Position numbers and translations under genes: made by a program. This document shows positions 29,326 through 39,159 of a stretch of DNA of 64,000 bases, piece by piece. Under the pieces are notes generated by a model. That model saw only the letters and a program-made list of their open reading frames with translations, was not told the origin of the DNA and ran no database searches. The stretch is from Halothiobacillus sp. (GTDB lineage Bacteria > Pseudomonadota > Gammaproteobacteria > Halothiobacillales > Halothiobacillaceae): the NCBI GenBank assembly GCA_023255735.1, contig JAGDVP010000005.1:27761-91760 (forward strand), in the 5' to 3' direction. Numbering within the stretch: position 1 is the first letter of the stretch; each line of letters opens with the position of its first letter.

Positions 29326-30750
29326 TTATATTTGCGCCGAACTTAAGGGCAGTAAAATTTGCACACACAAGCCGGGCTGATGATCCGATAGATGAATTTC
29401 GCCCCGGTGGGCGGTGATGGTGGCTAAAACTTGGGCGAGCCCTAAGCCATTGCCCGGCAAATTCCGTGCCGTATCAAGCCGCACAAACCGTTGAAATACA
29501 TGGGTATATTGGTCTTGTGGAATGCCTGTGCCGGTATCGCAGAGCCGCAATTCTGCCCACGTATCGAGCTTTGTGGTGGAGAGGGTAATGCGTCCGCCGC
29601 GGGGGGTGTATTTAATGGCATTGTCGAGCAGGTTGCTTAATGCTTGGGCGAGTAAATCTCGGTTGCCTGAAATCATAAGCGGGGTGGGGCAATCGCACTG
29701 CAGGCTGAGATATTCTTCCTCAATACTGGCTTCGTAGAGTTCGCCCATGTCGCGGCACAGGGCGCTTAAATCTTGCGGGCTAAAAGGAATGCGCTGAATG
29801 CCGGCCTCCGCTTGTGAAATGGAAAGCAGGGTGTTGAAGGTGGATAAAATCCCTTGTAAATCTTCAACGCTTTCATTGAGTATGTGCTGGCAGGGCTTTA
29901 TTTGATTGTGATCGAGGAGTGCCACTTCCAGCCGGGTGCGCAGGCGATTAAGCGGGCTGCGTAAATCGTGCGCGACGTTATCGGTCACCTCCCGCATGCC
30001 TTTGATGAGGGCATTGATGCGATCAAGAGTTAGGTTTAATTCGATGGCGATTTCATCAAATTCATTGTGTCGCTTCGGATGCACGGGCAGGCGTTCGGTT
30101 AAATCGCCACGGGCAATTTTTTGTGCTGCGTTGCGGATTTGATCAATTTGTTTTAGAGCCGCGCGCCCCATCACCACGCCGCCAAGCAACCCCATTAAGG
30201 TAATCAAAAGCAGGGCGAGTATGAATAAACTGCCAATGTATTCGCTTAAATCTTCCTCATCGGCCAGTTGCTGCCCCACGATAAGCCAATTGCCATTGGG
30301 CAGGGCGTGAACAAATACCAGCACATCAAAATCATCGCTCCGCTGGCGCAGCGCCGGGGGAATGGCGGAATCATTGATATTAAAGCGCGCCGTGCCATCT
30401 TTGTGTGCAATGGTTTGGGGCCAGTGTAAGAGGTTGCCCGCCAGAATTTTGCCGGCAGAATTAGATAACGCGACAATGCCGCCGCGGGTTTTATCAAAAT
30501 GCTGAATTTCTTTAATGCGGTCAATTAAATCGCGGGTATCACGACCGCCGCCGCTTTCAGAGGCATCGGCATCGGGCTCAAGCAGGGTGGCTAAATCGGT
30601 TTGCAGGGTTTGCGTGATGCGTTCGGTTAAGTAGTTTTGGGTGGATATAAATACAAAGCCTAAAACAATCGCCGTGAGTATGCTGAACGCCAGCGCATAC
30701 ATAAGCGATAGGCGAAATACCGTGGTCCGCATTAATCTGGGTAGGTGCAT
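29326..30750 (-). CDS. Sensor histidine kinase (two-component system)
   Basis: Two TM helices, HAMP, H-box 'VTDNVAHDLRSPLNRLRTRLEVA', N-box 'ALSNLLDNAIKYTPRGG', G-box 'GTGIPQDQ...GNGLGLAQVLA'. Confidence 0.92.
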   Translation of the reverse strand: MHLPRLMRTTVFRLSLMYALAFSILTAIVLGFVFISTQNYLTERITQTLQTDLATLLEPDADASESGGGRDTRDLIDRIKEIQHFDKTRGGIVALSNSAGKILAGNLLHWPQTIAHKDGTARFNINDSAIPPALRQRSDDFDVLVFVHALPNGNWLIVGQQLADEEDLSEYIGSLFILALLLITLMGLLGGVVMGRAALKQIDQIRNAAQKIARGDLTERLPVHPKRHNEFDEIAIELNLTLDRINALIKGMREVTDNVAHDLRSPLNRLRTRLEVALLDHNQIKPCQHILNESVEDLQGILSTFNTLLSISQAEAGIQRIPFSPQDLSALCRDMGELYEASIEEEYLSLQCDCPTPLMISGNRDLLAQALSNLLDNAIKYTPRGGRITLSTTKLDTWAELRLCDTGTGIPQDQYTHVFQRFVRLDTARNLPGNGLGLAQVLATITAHRGEIHLSDHQPGLCVQILLPLSSAQI

Positions 30751-30773
30751 GGGGGCTGCGTGTACTGGGTAGG

Positions 30774-31466
30774 TTAGTCTTCCGGCACGATGCCTAATCG
30801 ATAGCCCGCGCCCCGAATGGTGTGGAGCAGGGGCAGGCTGAAGTCCCGATCGATTTTACGCCGTAAACGGGAAATATGGACTTCAATCACATTGGTTTGC
30901 GGATCGAAATGGTAATCCCAGACTTGTTCAAGCAGCATGGTGCGCGTGACCACTTGATCGGCATGGCGCATTAAATATTCCAGCAAACGAAATTCACGCG
31001 GTTGCAGCAAAATGCGCTGTTCGGCACGGGTGACGCGGTGTTTGTTCCGATCGAGCACCAAATCGGCCACGGTGAGGGTGTCGTTTTCCAGCCCACTGGC
31101 CGCAGGCTGGGCGCGGCGGGTTAAGGCATTGAGCCGTGCCAGTAATTCGCCAAAGGCATAAGGTTTCACCAAATAATCATCCCCACCCACGCGCAGGCCG
31201 CTGATGCGATCATCCACCTCGCCTAAGGCAGATAAAACCATCACGGGGGTGGTTTTACCCGCCGCACGAAAGGCGGCAATTAAGGCCAAGCCATCGAGTT
31301 TAGGCATCATGCGATCGACAATTAACACATCATATTGGCCGGTAATGGCCATGTGCAGGCCGGTTTCGCCATCGGCCGCTAAATCGCATTGGTGCCCCGA
31401 TTCACTCAAACCTTTATTGAGATAGTGGGCGGCGCGGGTGTCGTCTTCTACGATGAGTATTTTCAT
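30774..31466 (-). CDS. OmpR-family response regulator
   Basis: 'MKILIVEDDTRAAHYLNKGLSESGHQCDLAADG...DVLIVDRMMPKLDG...VGGDDYLVKPYAFGELLARLNALTRR' plus winged helix. Confidence 0.93.
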   Translation of the reverse strand: MKILIVEDDTRAAHYLNKGLSESGHQCDLAADGETGLHMAITGQYDVLIVDRMMPKLDGLALIAAFRAAGKTTPVMVLSALGEVDDRISGLRVGGDDYLVKPYAFGELLARLNALTRRAQPAASGLENDTLTVADLVLDRNKHRVTRAEQRILLQPREFRLLEYLMRHADQVVTRTMLLEQVWDYHFDPQTNVIEVHISRLRRKIDRDFSLPLLHTIRGAGYRLGIVPED

Positions 31467-31571
31467 TTGCTTATCATAACGTGTCTTTAGTCGAAACAAT
31501 CATGACCAAATGGTTAGTTTTACGCCTGCGGTTTGATGTGATTTGCGTGTATTCTTGCACTTTATTTTGTA

Positions 31572-32585
31572 ATGGCTAACAGCATGAATGAGCATCCGAG
31601 CGCTACGTCTGTGCGCATTTCTTGTGTGGTTCCTGCGTTTAACGAGGCGCAAAATCTGCCAAGTTTAATTGCGCAGTTAAGCTGCCAGCTCAACGCGTTA
31701 TCGCAGCAATGGGAAATTATATTGATTGACGATGGCAGCAATGATGCAACCCGGGCAGTGCTGGCCGACTATGCCGCTATGCCGGGCTTGGTGGTGCTGC
31801 ATTTTTCACGCAATTTTGGCAAAGAGGCCGCCTTGAGCGCGGGGCTAGATCATGCGCAAGGCGAGGTGTGCTTTATTTTAGATGCGGATTTGCAGCACCC
31901 GGTCGCCATGATGCCAAAAATGCTCAATGCCTGGCGTGAGGGCGCGCAAATGGTTTATTTGGTGCGGGAAAATCGCAATGATGAACCTTTTTGGAAACGC
32001 TGGGGCTCGCACCTGTTGTATCGCTTAATTAACTTTGGTTCTGCCGTACACGTGCCTGAAGATGCGGGCGATTTTCGCCTGCTAGATGCCAAAGTGGTTG
32101 CCGCCTTGCGCGCCTTGCCGGAGCGTAATCGGTTTATGAAAGGGCTTTATGCCTGGGTTGGGTTTCGCACACTGGCACTTCCCTATACGCCCGATGCGAG
32201 AGCGCATGGCACCACGCATTATTCGGGCATGCGACTGATCAATTTGGCGCTCACCGGCTTAACGGCCTTTTCTAACATGCCCCTGCGTTTGTGGAGCGTG
32301 TTTGGTTTGGTGCTGGCGATGTTGTCCTTGGGGTATGGCGCGTATGTGAGCTTGGCCTATTTTATCGAGCAACGCCCGGTAGCGGGTTGGACAACCATCG
32401 TGGCGGGTTTAATGTTTTTTGGTGGCATCCAACTGATTTCTATCGGGATTTTGGGTGAATACTTGGGGCGGGTGTACGATGAAGTCAAGCAGCGCCCGCG
32501 CTATTTGGTGGATACGAAAATCGACAATAGCCCTTGGTCGGGTGTGCCTGACTCAAGCGCGGGTAGCCAAGCTCGCCATGATTGA
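31572..32585 (+). CDS. GT2 glycosyltransferase, GtrB/DPM/ArnC-like
   Basis: 'ISCVVPAFNEAQNLPSLIAQL...IILIDDGSNDATRAVL...FILDADLQHPVAMMPKML', two C-terminal TM helices 'GGIQLISIGILGEYLGRVYDEVKQRPRYLV'. Confidence 0.93.
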   Translation: MANSMNEHPSATSVRISCVVPAFNEAQNLPSLIAQLSCQLNALSQQWEIILIDDGSNDATRAVLADYAAMPGLVVLHFSRNFGKEAALSAGLDHAQGEVCFILDADLQHPVAMMPKMLNAWREGAQMVYLVRENRNDEPFWKRWGSHLLYRLINFGSAVHVPEDAGDFRLLDAKVVAALRALPERNRFMKGLYAWVGFRTLALPYTPDARAHGTTHYSGMRLINLALTGLTAFSNMPLRLWSVFGLVLAMLSLGYGAYVSLAYFIEQRPVAGWTTIVAGLMFFGGIQLISIGILGEYLGRVYDEVKQRPRYLVDTKIDNSPWSGVPDSSAGSQARHD

Positions 32586-32988
32586 GCGTCTCTTCGGCCT
32601 AATGATTCGGCTGCAATCTCAGTTGGTGTTTATCGCCGTGGGCGCGGCGGCGGCGATGGTGCATTTGTCGGTGGTGTGGCTCTTGGTGCATTTTTTGTCG
32701 GCACCGCCTTTAGCCGCCAACCCATTCGGGTTTTTTATCGCCTTTTGGGTGAGCTTTTTTGGCCACCGGCACGGCAGCTTTCGCCGGGATGAGCCGCATG
32801 ATTTAGCCCGAACTTTACCCCGATTCGCGTTAGTGGCGGTGGCAGGCTTTCTGGTTAACGAGTTGCTTTATGCCGCGCTCCTTGCATGGACCCCTTTGCC
32901 TTATGCGGCAGCGCTGTTTTTAGTTATCGGCATCGTCGCGGTTTTAACCTATCTTTCCAGCAAACATTGGGCTTTTGCACCCGCTTAA
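32578..32988 (+). CDS. GtrA-like family membrane protein
   Basis: 4-TM profile, 'LVFIAVGAAAAMVHLSVVWLLVHFLSAPPLAANPFGFFIAFWVSFFGHRHGSF...YLSSKHWAF'; start ATG 32578 overlaps GT2 3' end. Confidence 0.82.
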   Translation: MIERLFGLMIRLQSQLVFIAVGAAAAMVHLSVVWLLVHFLSAPPLAANPFGFFIAFWVSFFGHRHGSFRRDEPHDLARTLPRFALVAVAGFLVNELLYAALLAWTPLPYAAALFLVIGIVAVLTYLSSKHWAFAPA

Positions 32989-33031
32989 ATAGGGGCTAAA
33001 AGATGGGTTAAAGAGGGCTTTTAGGCGCTTT

Positions 33032-34627
33032 TTACTGCGCGCAGCCAAAGCAATAAATGGCCGTTTTTTTATCTTGTGCGCGCGGCTGCTTGCTGGCAAA
33101 CAAGGGCAGTTTTTGCGCTTCATCACGATGAATAAATACCCAAACTGGCGGCTCGGTGCCCGCATTGGCCGCCTCAATTAGGGCATCGAGTGTGGTTGGC
33201 AAGATTAAAATTTCTTTTGCCGCCGCCGCATCAAACTTGCCCGAAGTATAAAGCTCGGTGCCCGCGCCATCGGATTTGAAATTCAAAGGGTTGTCCCAAC
33301 CGCCCGTCACTAACGCCGGCGCTTTTCGATCCAAATAAAACGGCACGCTGAAATAGTAATAGTTGTAAAACACCACCCGCGCATCGGCGGCTATGAAGGG
33401 TTTAACTTGTAGGGTTATGTTTTTGTGTGATTTTTTATCAATAGCCGCAAAGATAAATACCGAGCTTACCCCCAATAACGCGCCGATAAGGGCCATCAAC
33501 GCGATGCGTCTCTGCCAGCGCCGCAGGTTGAGCGCATGGGTGGTGCTGCGTTGCAGCGCTTGCTCTAACGCTAAGGCAATAAGCAAGGCTGCAGCCGGCA
33601 CGGTGGGTAAAATGTAACCAATGAGTTTTGAGGTGGGGATCGAAAAAAACAGCAAAATGACCGCTAACCAAATGAGCCCCAAACTGCTCAAGCCCTTGCT
33701 ATCGGTAATTTTGAGTTGCTGGCGCGTCGCGGGATGCAGCCCTAAGAGCGTGAGGCCGATCGCCCAAGGCAGCAAGCCACCAAATAAAATCATCACATAA
33801 AAATAAATGGGTTGCGGGTTGTTAAAACTGCTATCCAAATAGCGATCAAATTGCTGATAAATAAAGGTGTACTGTAAAAATCCAGGGAATTTGAGCTCCA
33901 TCAGCACAAACCACGGCAGCACGATGGCTAAAAAAACCGCGATGCCCGGCAAGGAAATTAGCCGATAAAGATGAGTAAACCGCCGGTTCCATAAGAGCCA
34001 AAACGTAATGACCATGCCGGGCAGCACAAAGCCAATCATGCCCTTGGTCATCATGCCTAAACCGGCGGTGGCATACGCTAAAACCAGTATTTTGGTGGCG
34101 GATTTGCCAAGCGTGAGCTGCTGGCTCACATGCGCTAATAATAAAATCGTAATGGCAATGAGCGAGCCCACCAGCATATCCATGCTGGCAAATTGCGCGG
34201 CATCAAAAAACAACGGGAAGCTTGCCAATATCAGCAAACTTAAACCGGCCGCGCGCCGATTCTTATGGCGATTTAAAAACCAAAATAACGTGAAGGCTGA
34301 GGCTAAAGCGGCAAGAAATGGTGCGGTGCGCGCCGCCCATTCATGCGAGCCAAACACCGCGAGCGCACTGGCAGTAATCCAATAAAAAAGCGGCGGTTTG
34401 TGAAAAAAAGGCAACCCATCGAGTTTTGGCACCAACCAATCACCGGAATGCAGCATGGCCAATGCCACGCCCACATAGCGCCCCTCATCGGGCACAAACA
34501 ACGGGCGCAAACCCAAGGTGGCACCTAGCCAAACAGCAAATAAAATAAACATCCAAACGGGATGTGCCAACAGCCAGCGGGCTGCGCGGGTGAGGGGGGT
34601 TACCCCCTGCAGGCTTTGGTCGGGCAT
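33032..34627 (-). CDS. GT39/ArnT-like integral membrane glycosyltransferase
   Basis: 'PLFVPDEGRYVGVALAMLHSGDWLVPKLDGLPFFHKPPLFYWITASALAVFGSHEWAARTAPFLAAL' and multi-TM profile. Confidence 0.9.
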   Translation of the reverse strand: MPDQSLQGVTPLTRAARWLLAHPVWMFILFAVWLGATLGLRPLFVPDEGRYVGVALAMLHSGDWLVPKLDGLPFFHKPPLFYWITASALAVFGSHEWAARTAPFLAALASAFTLFWFLNRHKNRRAAGLSLLILASFPLFFDAAQFASMDMLVGSLIAITILLLAHVSQQLTLGKSATKILVLAYATAGLGMMTKGMIGFVLPGMVITFWLLWNRRFTHLYRLISLPGIAVFLAIVLPWFVLMELKFPGFLQYTFIYQQFDRYLDSSFNNPQPIYFYVMILFGGLLPWAIGLTLLGLHPATRQQLKITDSKGLSSLGLIWLAVILLFFSIPTSKLIGYILPTVPAAALLIALALEQALQRSTTHALNLRRWQRRIALMALIGALLGVSSVFIFAAIDKKSHKNITLQVKPFIAADARVVFYNYYYFSVPFYLDRKAPALVTGGWDNPLNFKSDGAGTELYTSGKFDAAAAKEILILPTTLDALIEAANAGTEPPVWVFIHRDEAQKLPLFASKQPRAQDKKTAIYCFGCAQ

Positions 34628-34815
34628 AAAATACGGCTCAAACTGCGTGAATCAAGTGCGGCATAGTACCGAGAACGCTGAACGCTGTCTTTTGGCTTAC
34701 TTAGGTTAGCTCAGATTTTATCTGATGTTGATTTTTCATAAGGGCCGTTAGGCAATCCGTTTATGCTTAAGGCTTGTGTGATTGGCGGCGAGACGTATTT
34801 TTTTGGAGCATACCC

Positions 34816-35814
34816 ATGCGCATCGGTTTTTTTAGTGCAAAACCTTATGACAAAACCAGTTTTATCAGTGCCAATGCGGCCTTGGAGGGATTACCCAAAC
34901 ATGAATTGATTTTTTTCGAGGCGGCGCTCACCGCGCAAACTTGTGGTCTGGCAGACGATATTGAAGCCGTTTGCGTTTTTGTGAACGATCAAATCGATGC
35001 CCATTTATTGCGCTGTTTAGCGGGGCGGGGCGTTAAAGTGGTGGCGCTGCGGTGTGCCGGGTTTAACAATGTGGATTTAGCCGCCGCCCGCGCTCTGGGT
35101 ATTAGCGTCGTGCGGGTGCCGGCCTATTCGCCGTATGCCGTGGCGGAACATACGCTCGCCTTAATTCTGACGCTTAATCGCCATACGCATCGCGCCTACA
35201 ACCGGGTTCGCGAGGGCAATTTTGCCTTAAATGGCTTGCTCGGTTTTGATCTTAACGGCAAAACCGTGGGCATTATGGGCACGGGTCGCATTGGCGCAGT
35301 GTTCGCTCGCATTATGCATGGGTTTGGTTGCGTGCTGCTTGCTTGCGATCAGATCGAGAATAGCGAGTGCATTCAATTAGGTGTGCGCTATGTCGATCAA
35401 GATACCTTGCTGCAGCAATCGGACATTATAAGCTTGCACTGCCCACTCACCCCACAAACGCACCATGTTATTAACGCGAGCAAAATAGCCCTTATGAAAC
35501 GGGGTGTTATGCTCATTAATACGGGGCGTGGCGCGCTCATCGACACGGGCGCGGTCATTGCCGGCCTGAAATCGGGGCATATTGGGGCACTGGGGTTAGA
35601 TGTGTACGAGCAAGAAGAAGGGCTGTTTTTTGAGGATCATTCCAGTGACATTATTCAAGATGATGTGCTCGAACGCCTGCTGACCTTCCCCAATGTGCTG
35701 ATTACAGCGCATCAAGGGTTTTTTACCCGCGAAGCCATGACGGCGATTGCTGAGACAACCTTGTCGAATTTAAGCCAAATTGAGCAGAATCTCGCTTGCC
35801 CTAACGCGCTGTGA
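34816..35814 (+). CDS. 2-hydroxyacid dehydrogenase, LdhA-type D-lactate dehydrogenase-like
   Basis: '[20 protein letters not shown]...[87 protein letters not shown]'. Confidence 0.92.
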   Translation: MRIGFFSAKPYDKTSFISANAALEGLPKHELIFFEAALTAQTCGLADDIEAVCVFVNDQIDAHLLRCLAGRGVKVVALRCAGFNNVDLAAARALGISVVRVPAYSPYAVAEHTLALILTLNRHTHRAYNRVREGNFALNGLLGFDLNGKTVGIMGTGRIGAVFARIMHGFGCVLLACDQIENSECIQLGVRYVDQDTLLQQSDIISLHCPLTPQTHHVINASKIALMKRGVMLINTGRGALIDTGAVIAGLKSGHIGALGLDVYEQEEGLFFEDHSSDIIQDDVLERLLTFPNVLITAHQGFFTREAMTAIAETTLSNLSQIEQNLACPNAL

Positions 35815-35967
35815 TGGGTTTGTACGCCATTGGGTCCTATGTAGGCTGGGCGGTGTGCGCTACCCCTGCGTTTTGGCATCGGTTTTTTCGTGCGTTTTTT
35901 TCATGAGTTTGTCATTTAACCCTTGTATCTTGGGCGCCTTATATTCGGTTTAACGGATGAATGCGCC

Positions 35968-36876
35968 ATGAATACCGCTGATCTACACCAACACCCCGAG
36001 CAACTGTTCACCGTGCTTTCCGATGAAACCCGCTTGCGGATTTTGCTGCTGCTTGAAGCGGAACCGCGATTATGTGTTTGCCACCTGCAACAGTTACTCG
36101 ATAAACCCCAATCGACGGTTTCGCGGCATATCGGCATTTTGGTCGCCGATGAGTGGCTGGAATCATCCCAAAAGGGCACCGCGAACCTTTATGCCTTAAA
36201 CCCCGCGCTACCTTTGTGGGTGCGGGAAATTTTACGCTTAGCACGGATGAGCTGGTCTTTGAGTGCTGAGGGGTTTGCCGTACTCAAAGAGGCGCACCAA
36301 CTGTATTTAGATAATCACGCCTTGCTGGCCAATGGGGCAGATTCAGACGATGAAGTGACCAACCCAGCCACGCCGGCCAAAATAATTAACGTATTGTTTT
36401 TATGCGTGGCAAACAGTGCACGATCTATTTTGGCCGAAGCCTTGCTCAATCGTTGGGGGCGTGGGCGGTTTGTGGCCTATTCGGCGGGGCAAAACGCGGC
36501 CGCCGCCGTTCATCCTTACACGGTTGAAGCATTAAAACGCTTGGATTTACCCACCGATGGCGCGCAGGCCAAGCACTGGTCGGTGTTTTTAGCGCCCGAT
36601 GCCCCGCCCATGGATTTGGTGATTACGGTGTGCGATACCTTGCTTGGCGAGGCCTGCCCCGCTTGGCCGGGGCGGCCCATTACCGCGCATTGGGGGGTGC
36701 CTGATCCGGTGAAACAAATGCATGAGCACCCCAAGGCTGATCCGGTGGCATTTTTTGTGGCGGCCGGCCGAACCTTGGAGACTCGCGTGCGCCTGCTCAC
36801 TCAACTACCCGATTATGCGATTGAAAAAATCCGCATCCGCGATGAAATTCAGGCCATCGGCTTAATTAATGACTAA
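35968..36876 (+). CDS. Fusion protein: ArsR-family regulator plus LMW-PTP-type (thioredoxin-coupled) arsenate reductase
   Basis: HTH with '[27 protein letters not shown]', then '[20 protein letters not shown]' P-loop and '[30 protein letters not shown]'. Confidence 0.92.
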   Translation: MNTADLHQHPEQLFTVLSDETRLRILLLLEAEPRLCVCHLQQLLDKPQSTVSRHIGILVADEWLESSQKGTANLYALNPALPLWVREILRLARMSWSLSAEGFAVLKEAHQLYLDNHALLANGADSDDEVTNPATPAKIINVLFLCVANSARSILAEALLNRWGRGRFVAYSAGQNAAAAVHPYTVEALKRLDLPTDGAQAKHWSVFLAPDAPPMDLVITVCDTLLGEACPAWPGRPITAHWGVPDPVKQMHEHPKADPVAFFVAAGRTLETRVRLLTQLPDYAIEKIRIRDEIQAIGLIND

Positions 36877-36889
36877 GGAGACAATAACG

Positions 36890-37915
36890 ATGCAAAGACC
36901 TATTCGTGTGGGGATTAACGGCTATGGCCGCATGGGGCGCTTGGCGCTGCGGGCGATATTTGATCGCCCTGAATTGAATTTAATCGTGGTGCACATCAAT
37001 GAAATTGCAGGCGATGCGCCGTGCATGGCGCATTTAACTGAATTTGATTCGGTGCATGGGCGCTGGTCGCGCGGGATTACCGCCGAGGCCGAGCACATCA
37101 CCATCGGCGGCCAAACCATTGGTTTTTCGATGCACAAAACCATACAAGAACTTGATTGGCGAGCCATTGGTGTGGATGTGGTGATTGAATCGACCGGTAA
37201 ATGGCGCAGCTTTGCGCAAATTAGCGAACATCTCGCCCAAGGTGCGCCGCGCGTGGTGGTGGCCGCGCCCGTTAAGCATCCAGAGGTGTTAAACGTGGTG
37301 ATGGGCGTGAACGATCATCGCTTTGATGCCGCCATACACCGTATTGTGACCGCAGCCTCCTGCACCACCAATTGCTTGGCACCGGTGGTTAAAGCCCTGC
37401 ATGAGGGCTTAGGCATTGTGCGCGGCACGATGACCACGATGCACGATCTGACCAACACGCAAGTGGTGGTGGATAAAGGCGATAAAGATTGGCGGCGCGC
37501 GCGGGCATCAAGCCTATCGCTTTCGCCCACCACCACGGGTTCTGCCAAGGCGATTGGCGAGATATTCCCCGAACTAAACGGCCTGCTCAATGGCTTGGCG
37601 GTGCGCGTGCCATTGCTTAATGCCTCGCTCACCGATTTTGTGTTCACCTCAAAGCGCGCCACCACGGTTGATGAGGTGAACGGCTTGCTAAAAGCCGCCG
37701 CCGATGCCACGCCCAGCATTTTGGGTTATGAGACCCGCCCGCTGGTATCGATTGATTTTGTGAACGATGCCCGTTCTGCGATTGTTGATGCGCCCTCGAC
37801 CATGGTGATTGATGGCGAGCTCGTCAAAGTGCTGGCCTGGTACGACAACGAATGGGGCTATGCCAACCGCATGGTCGAACTCGCCTCAAAAGTCGGCAGG
37901 GCGCATCTCGCATGA
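36890..37915 (+). CDS. ArsJ-associated glyceraldehyde-3-phosphate dehydrogenase
   Basis: GAPDH '[20 protein letters not shown]...[37 protein letters not shown]', directly upstream of arsJ. Confidence 0.92.
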   Translation: MQRPIRVGINGYGRMGRLALRAIFDRPELNLIVVHINEIAGDAPCMAHLTEFDSVHGRWSRGITAEAEHITIGGQTIGFSMHKTIQELDWRAIGVDVVIESTGKWRSFAQISEHLAQGAPRVVVAAPVKHPEVLNVVMGVNDHRFDAAIHRIVTAASCTTNCLAPVVKALHEGLGIVRGTMTTMHDLTNTQVVVDKGDKDWRRARASSLSLSPTTTGSAKAIGEIFPELNGLLNGLAVRVPLLNASLTDFVFTSKRATTVDEVNGLLKAAADATPSILGYETRPLVSIDFVNDARSAIVDAPSTMVIDGELVKVLAWYDNEWGYANRMVELASKVGRAHLA

Positions 37916-39111
37916 CCGCCGCCTTGCGCCATTACCTCATTATCACGGGTAATTATTGGGCATTCACCTTAACCGACGGCGCCATCCGCATGTTGGTAGT
38001 GCTGCATTTTTACCAGATGGGGTATTCGCCGTTTGCGATTGCCATGCTGTTTGTGTTTTATGAGGTGTTTGGCATCGTCACCAACTTTGTGGGCGGCTGG
38101 CTCGGCGCGCGCATTGGCTTGAATCGCACGATGCAGTTAGGCACTGCACTGCAAATTGGGGCACTGTTGATGCTCACCGTGCCCAATCCCATGCTCACTG
38201 TGGTGTATGTGATGGTGGCGCAAGCGCTTTCGGGCATTGCCAAAGACTTGAACAAAATGTCGGCCAAAGCCGGCGTGAAATTGGTGGCGGGCGCCGCCGA
38301 TGACCAGCTCTTCAAATGGGTAGCGTGGATTACCGGCTCCAAAAATGCGCTCAAAGGCGCAGGGTTTTTCTTAGGCGCCGTGCTCTTGGCTTGGTTGGGG
38401 TTTCAGGGTGCAAATTTCACCTTAGCCTTGCTGCTGGTGCTGGGTTTTATGGCCACACTCACCTTGCCGGCCGGCTTAGGCGCGATGAAGGGAAAAGTGA
38501 AATTTAGCGGCTTATTCGCGCAAGAGCCGGCCATCAATTGGCTCGCGGCGGCGCGTTTATTCCTATTTGGCGCGCGTGATGTGTGGTTTGTGGTGGCCTT
38601 ACCCGTGTATTTGGTCTCCATCGGCTGGGATTTTGAATGGGTGGGCGCGTATTTAGCGCTTTGGGTGGTGGGGTATGGCCTCGTGCAGGCCAGTGCGCCA
38701 TCCTTTTTAAAAAATACCCAAGGCGGCGTGGGTGTGCTTACCGCCCTGCGCTGGAGCCTGATTTTAATAGCCGCCCCGCTCTTGATTTGGGTCGGCTTGA
38801 TGGCAAAGCTTAATCCCAGTTGGGTGATTACCTTAGGGCTTGCGGTGTTCGGCGCGGTGTTTGCGATTAACTCGGCGGTGCATTCGTATCTCATTTTAAA
38901 AGTTTCGTCGCTCGATAAAGCCGCGATGAATGTCGGGTTTTACTATGCTGCCAACGCCGGTGGTCGCTTGCTTGGCACAGTGCTCTCCGGCTACGCCTAC
39001 CAAACCATTGGCATGACAGGCTGCTTGCTTATTTCGGCGGGGTTTATCGGGCTGGCAGCGGGGTTCACCTTAAAAATGAGCCAGAGCATCGCCGCACAAT
39101 CGCCGGCATAA
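37912..39111 (+). CDS. arsJ: ArsJ organoarsenical (1-arseno-3-phosphoglycerate) efflux MFS transporter
   Basis: '[61 protein letters not shown]...[18 protein letters not shown]'; 4-nt overlap with GAPDH gene. Confidence 0.92.
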   Translation: MTAALRHYLIITGNYWAFTLTDGAIRMLVVLHFYQMGYSPFAIAMLFVFYEVFGIVTNFVGGWLGARIGLNRTMQLGTALQIGALLMLTVPNPMLTVVYVMVAQALSGIAKDLNKMSAKAGVKLVAGAADDQLFKWVAWITGSKNALKGAGFFLGAVLLAWLGFQGANFTLALLLVLGFMATLTLPAGLGAMKGKVKFSGLFAQEPAINWLAAARLFLFGARDVWFVVALPVYLVSIGWDFEWVGAYLALWVVGYGLVQASAPSFLKNTQGGVGVLTALRWSLILIAAPLLIWVGLMAKLNPSWVITLGLAVFGAVFAINSAVHSYLILKVSSLDKAAMNVGFYYAANAGGRLLGTVLSGYAYQTIGMTGCLLISAGFIGLAAGFTLKMSQSIAAQSPA

Positions 39112-39138
39112 AAAAACCGCCCCGAGATTGAGGCGGTG
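39109..39138 (-). terminator. Putative terminator for fccB
   Basis: ACCGCC-CCGAGATTGA-GGCGGT stem-loop with an A-run on the + strand (T-run on the - strand). Confidence 0.65.
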
Positions 39139-39159
39139 TTGGTACGCTAAACGGGTAAA

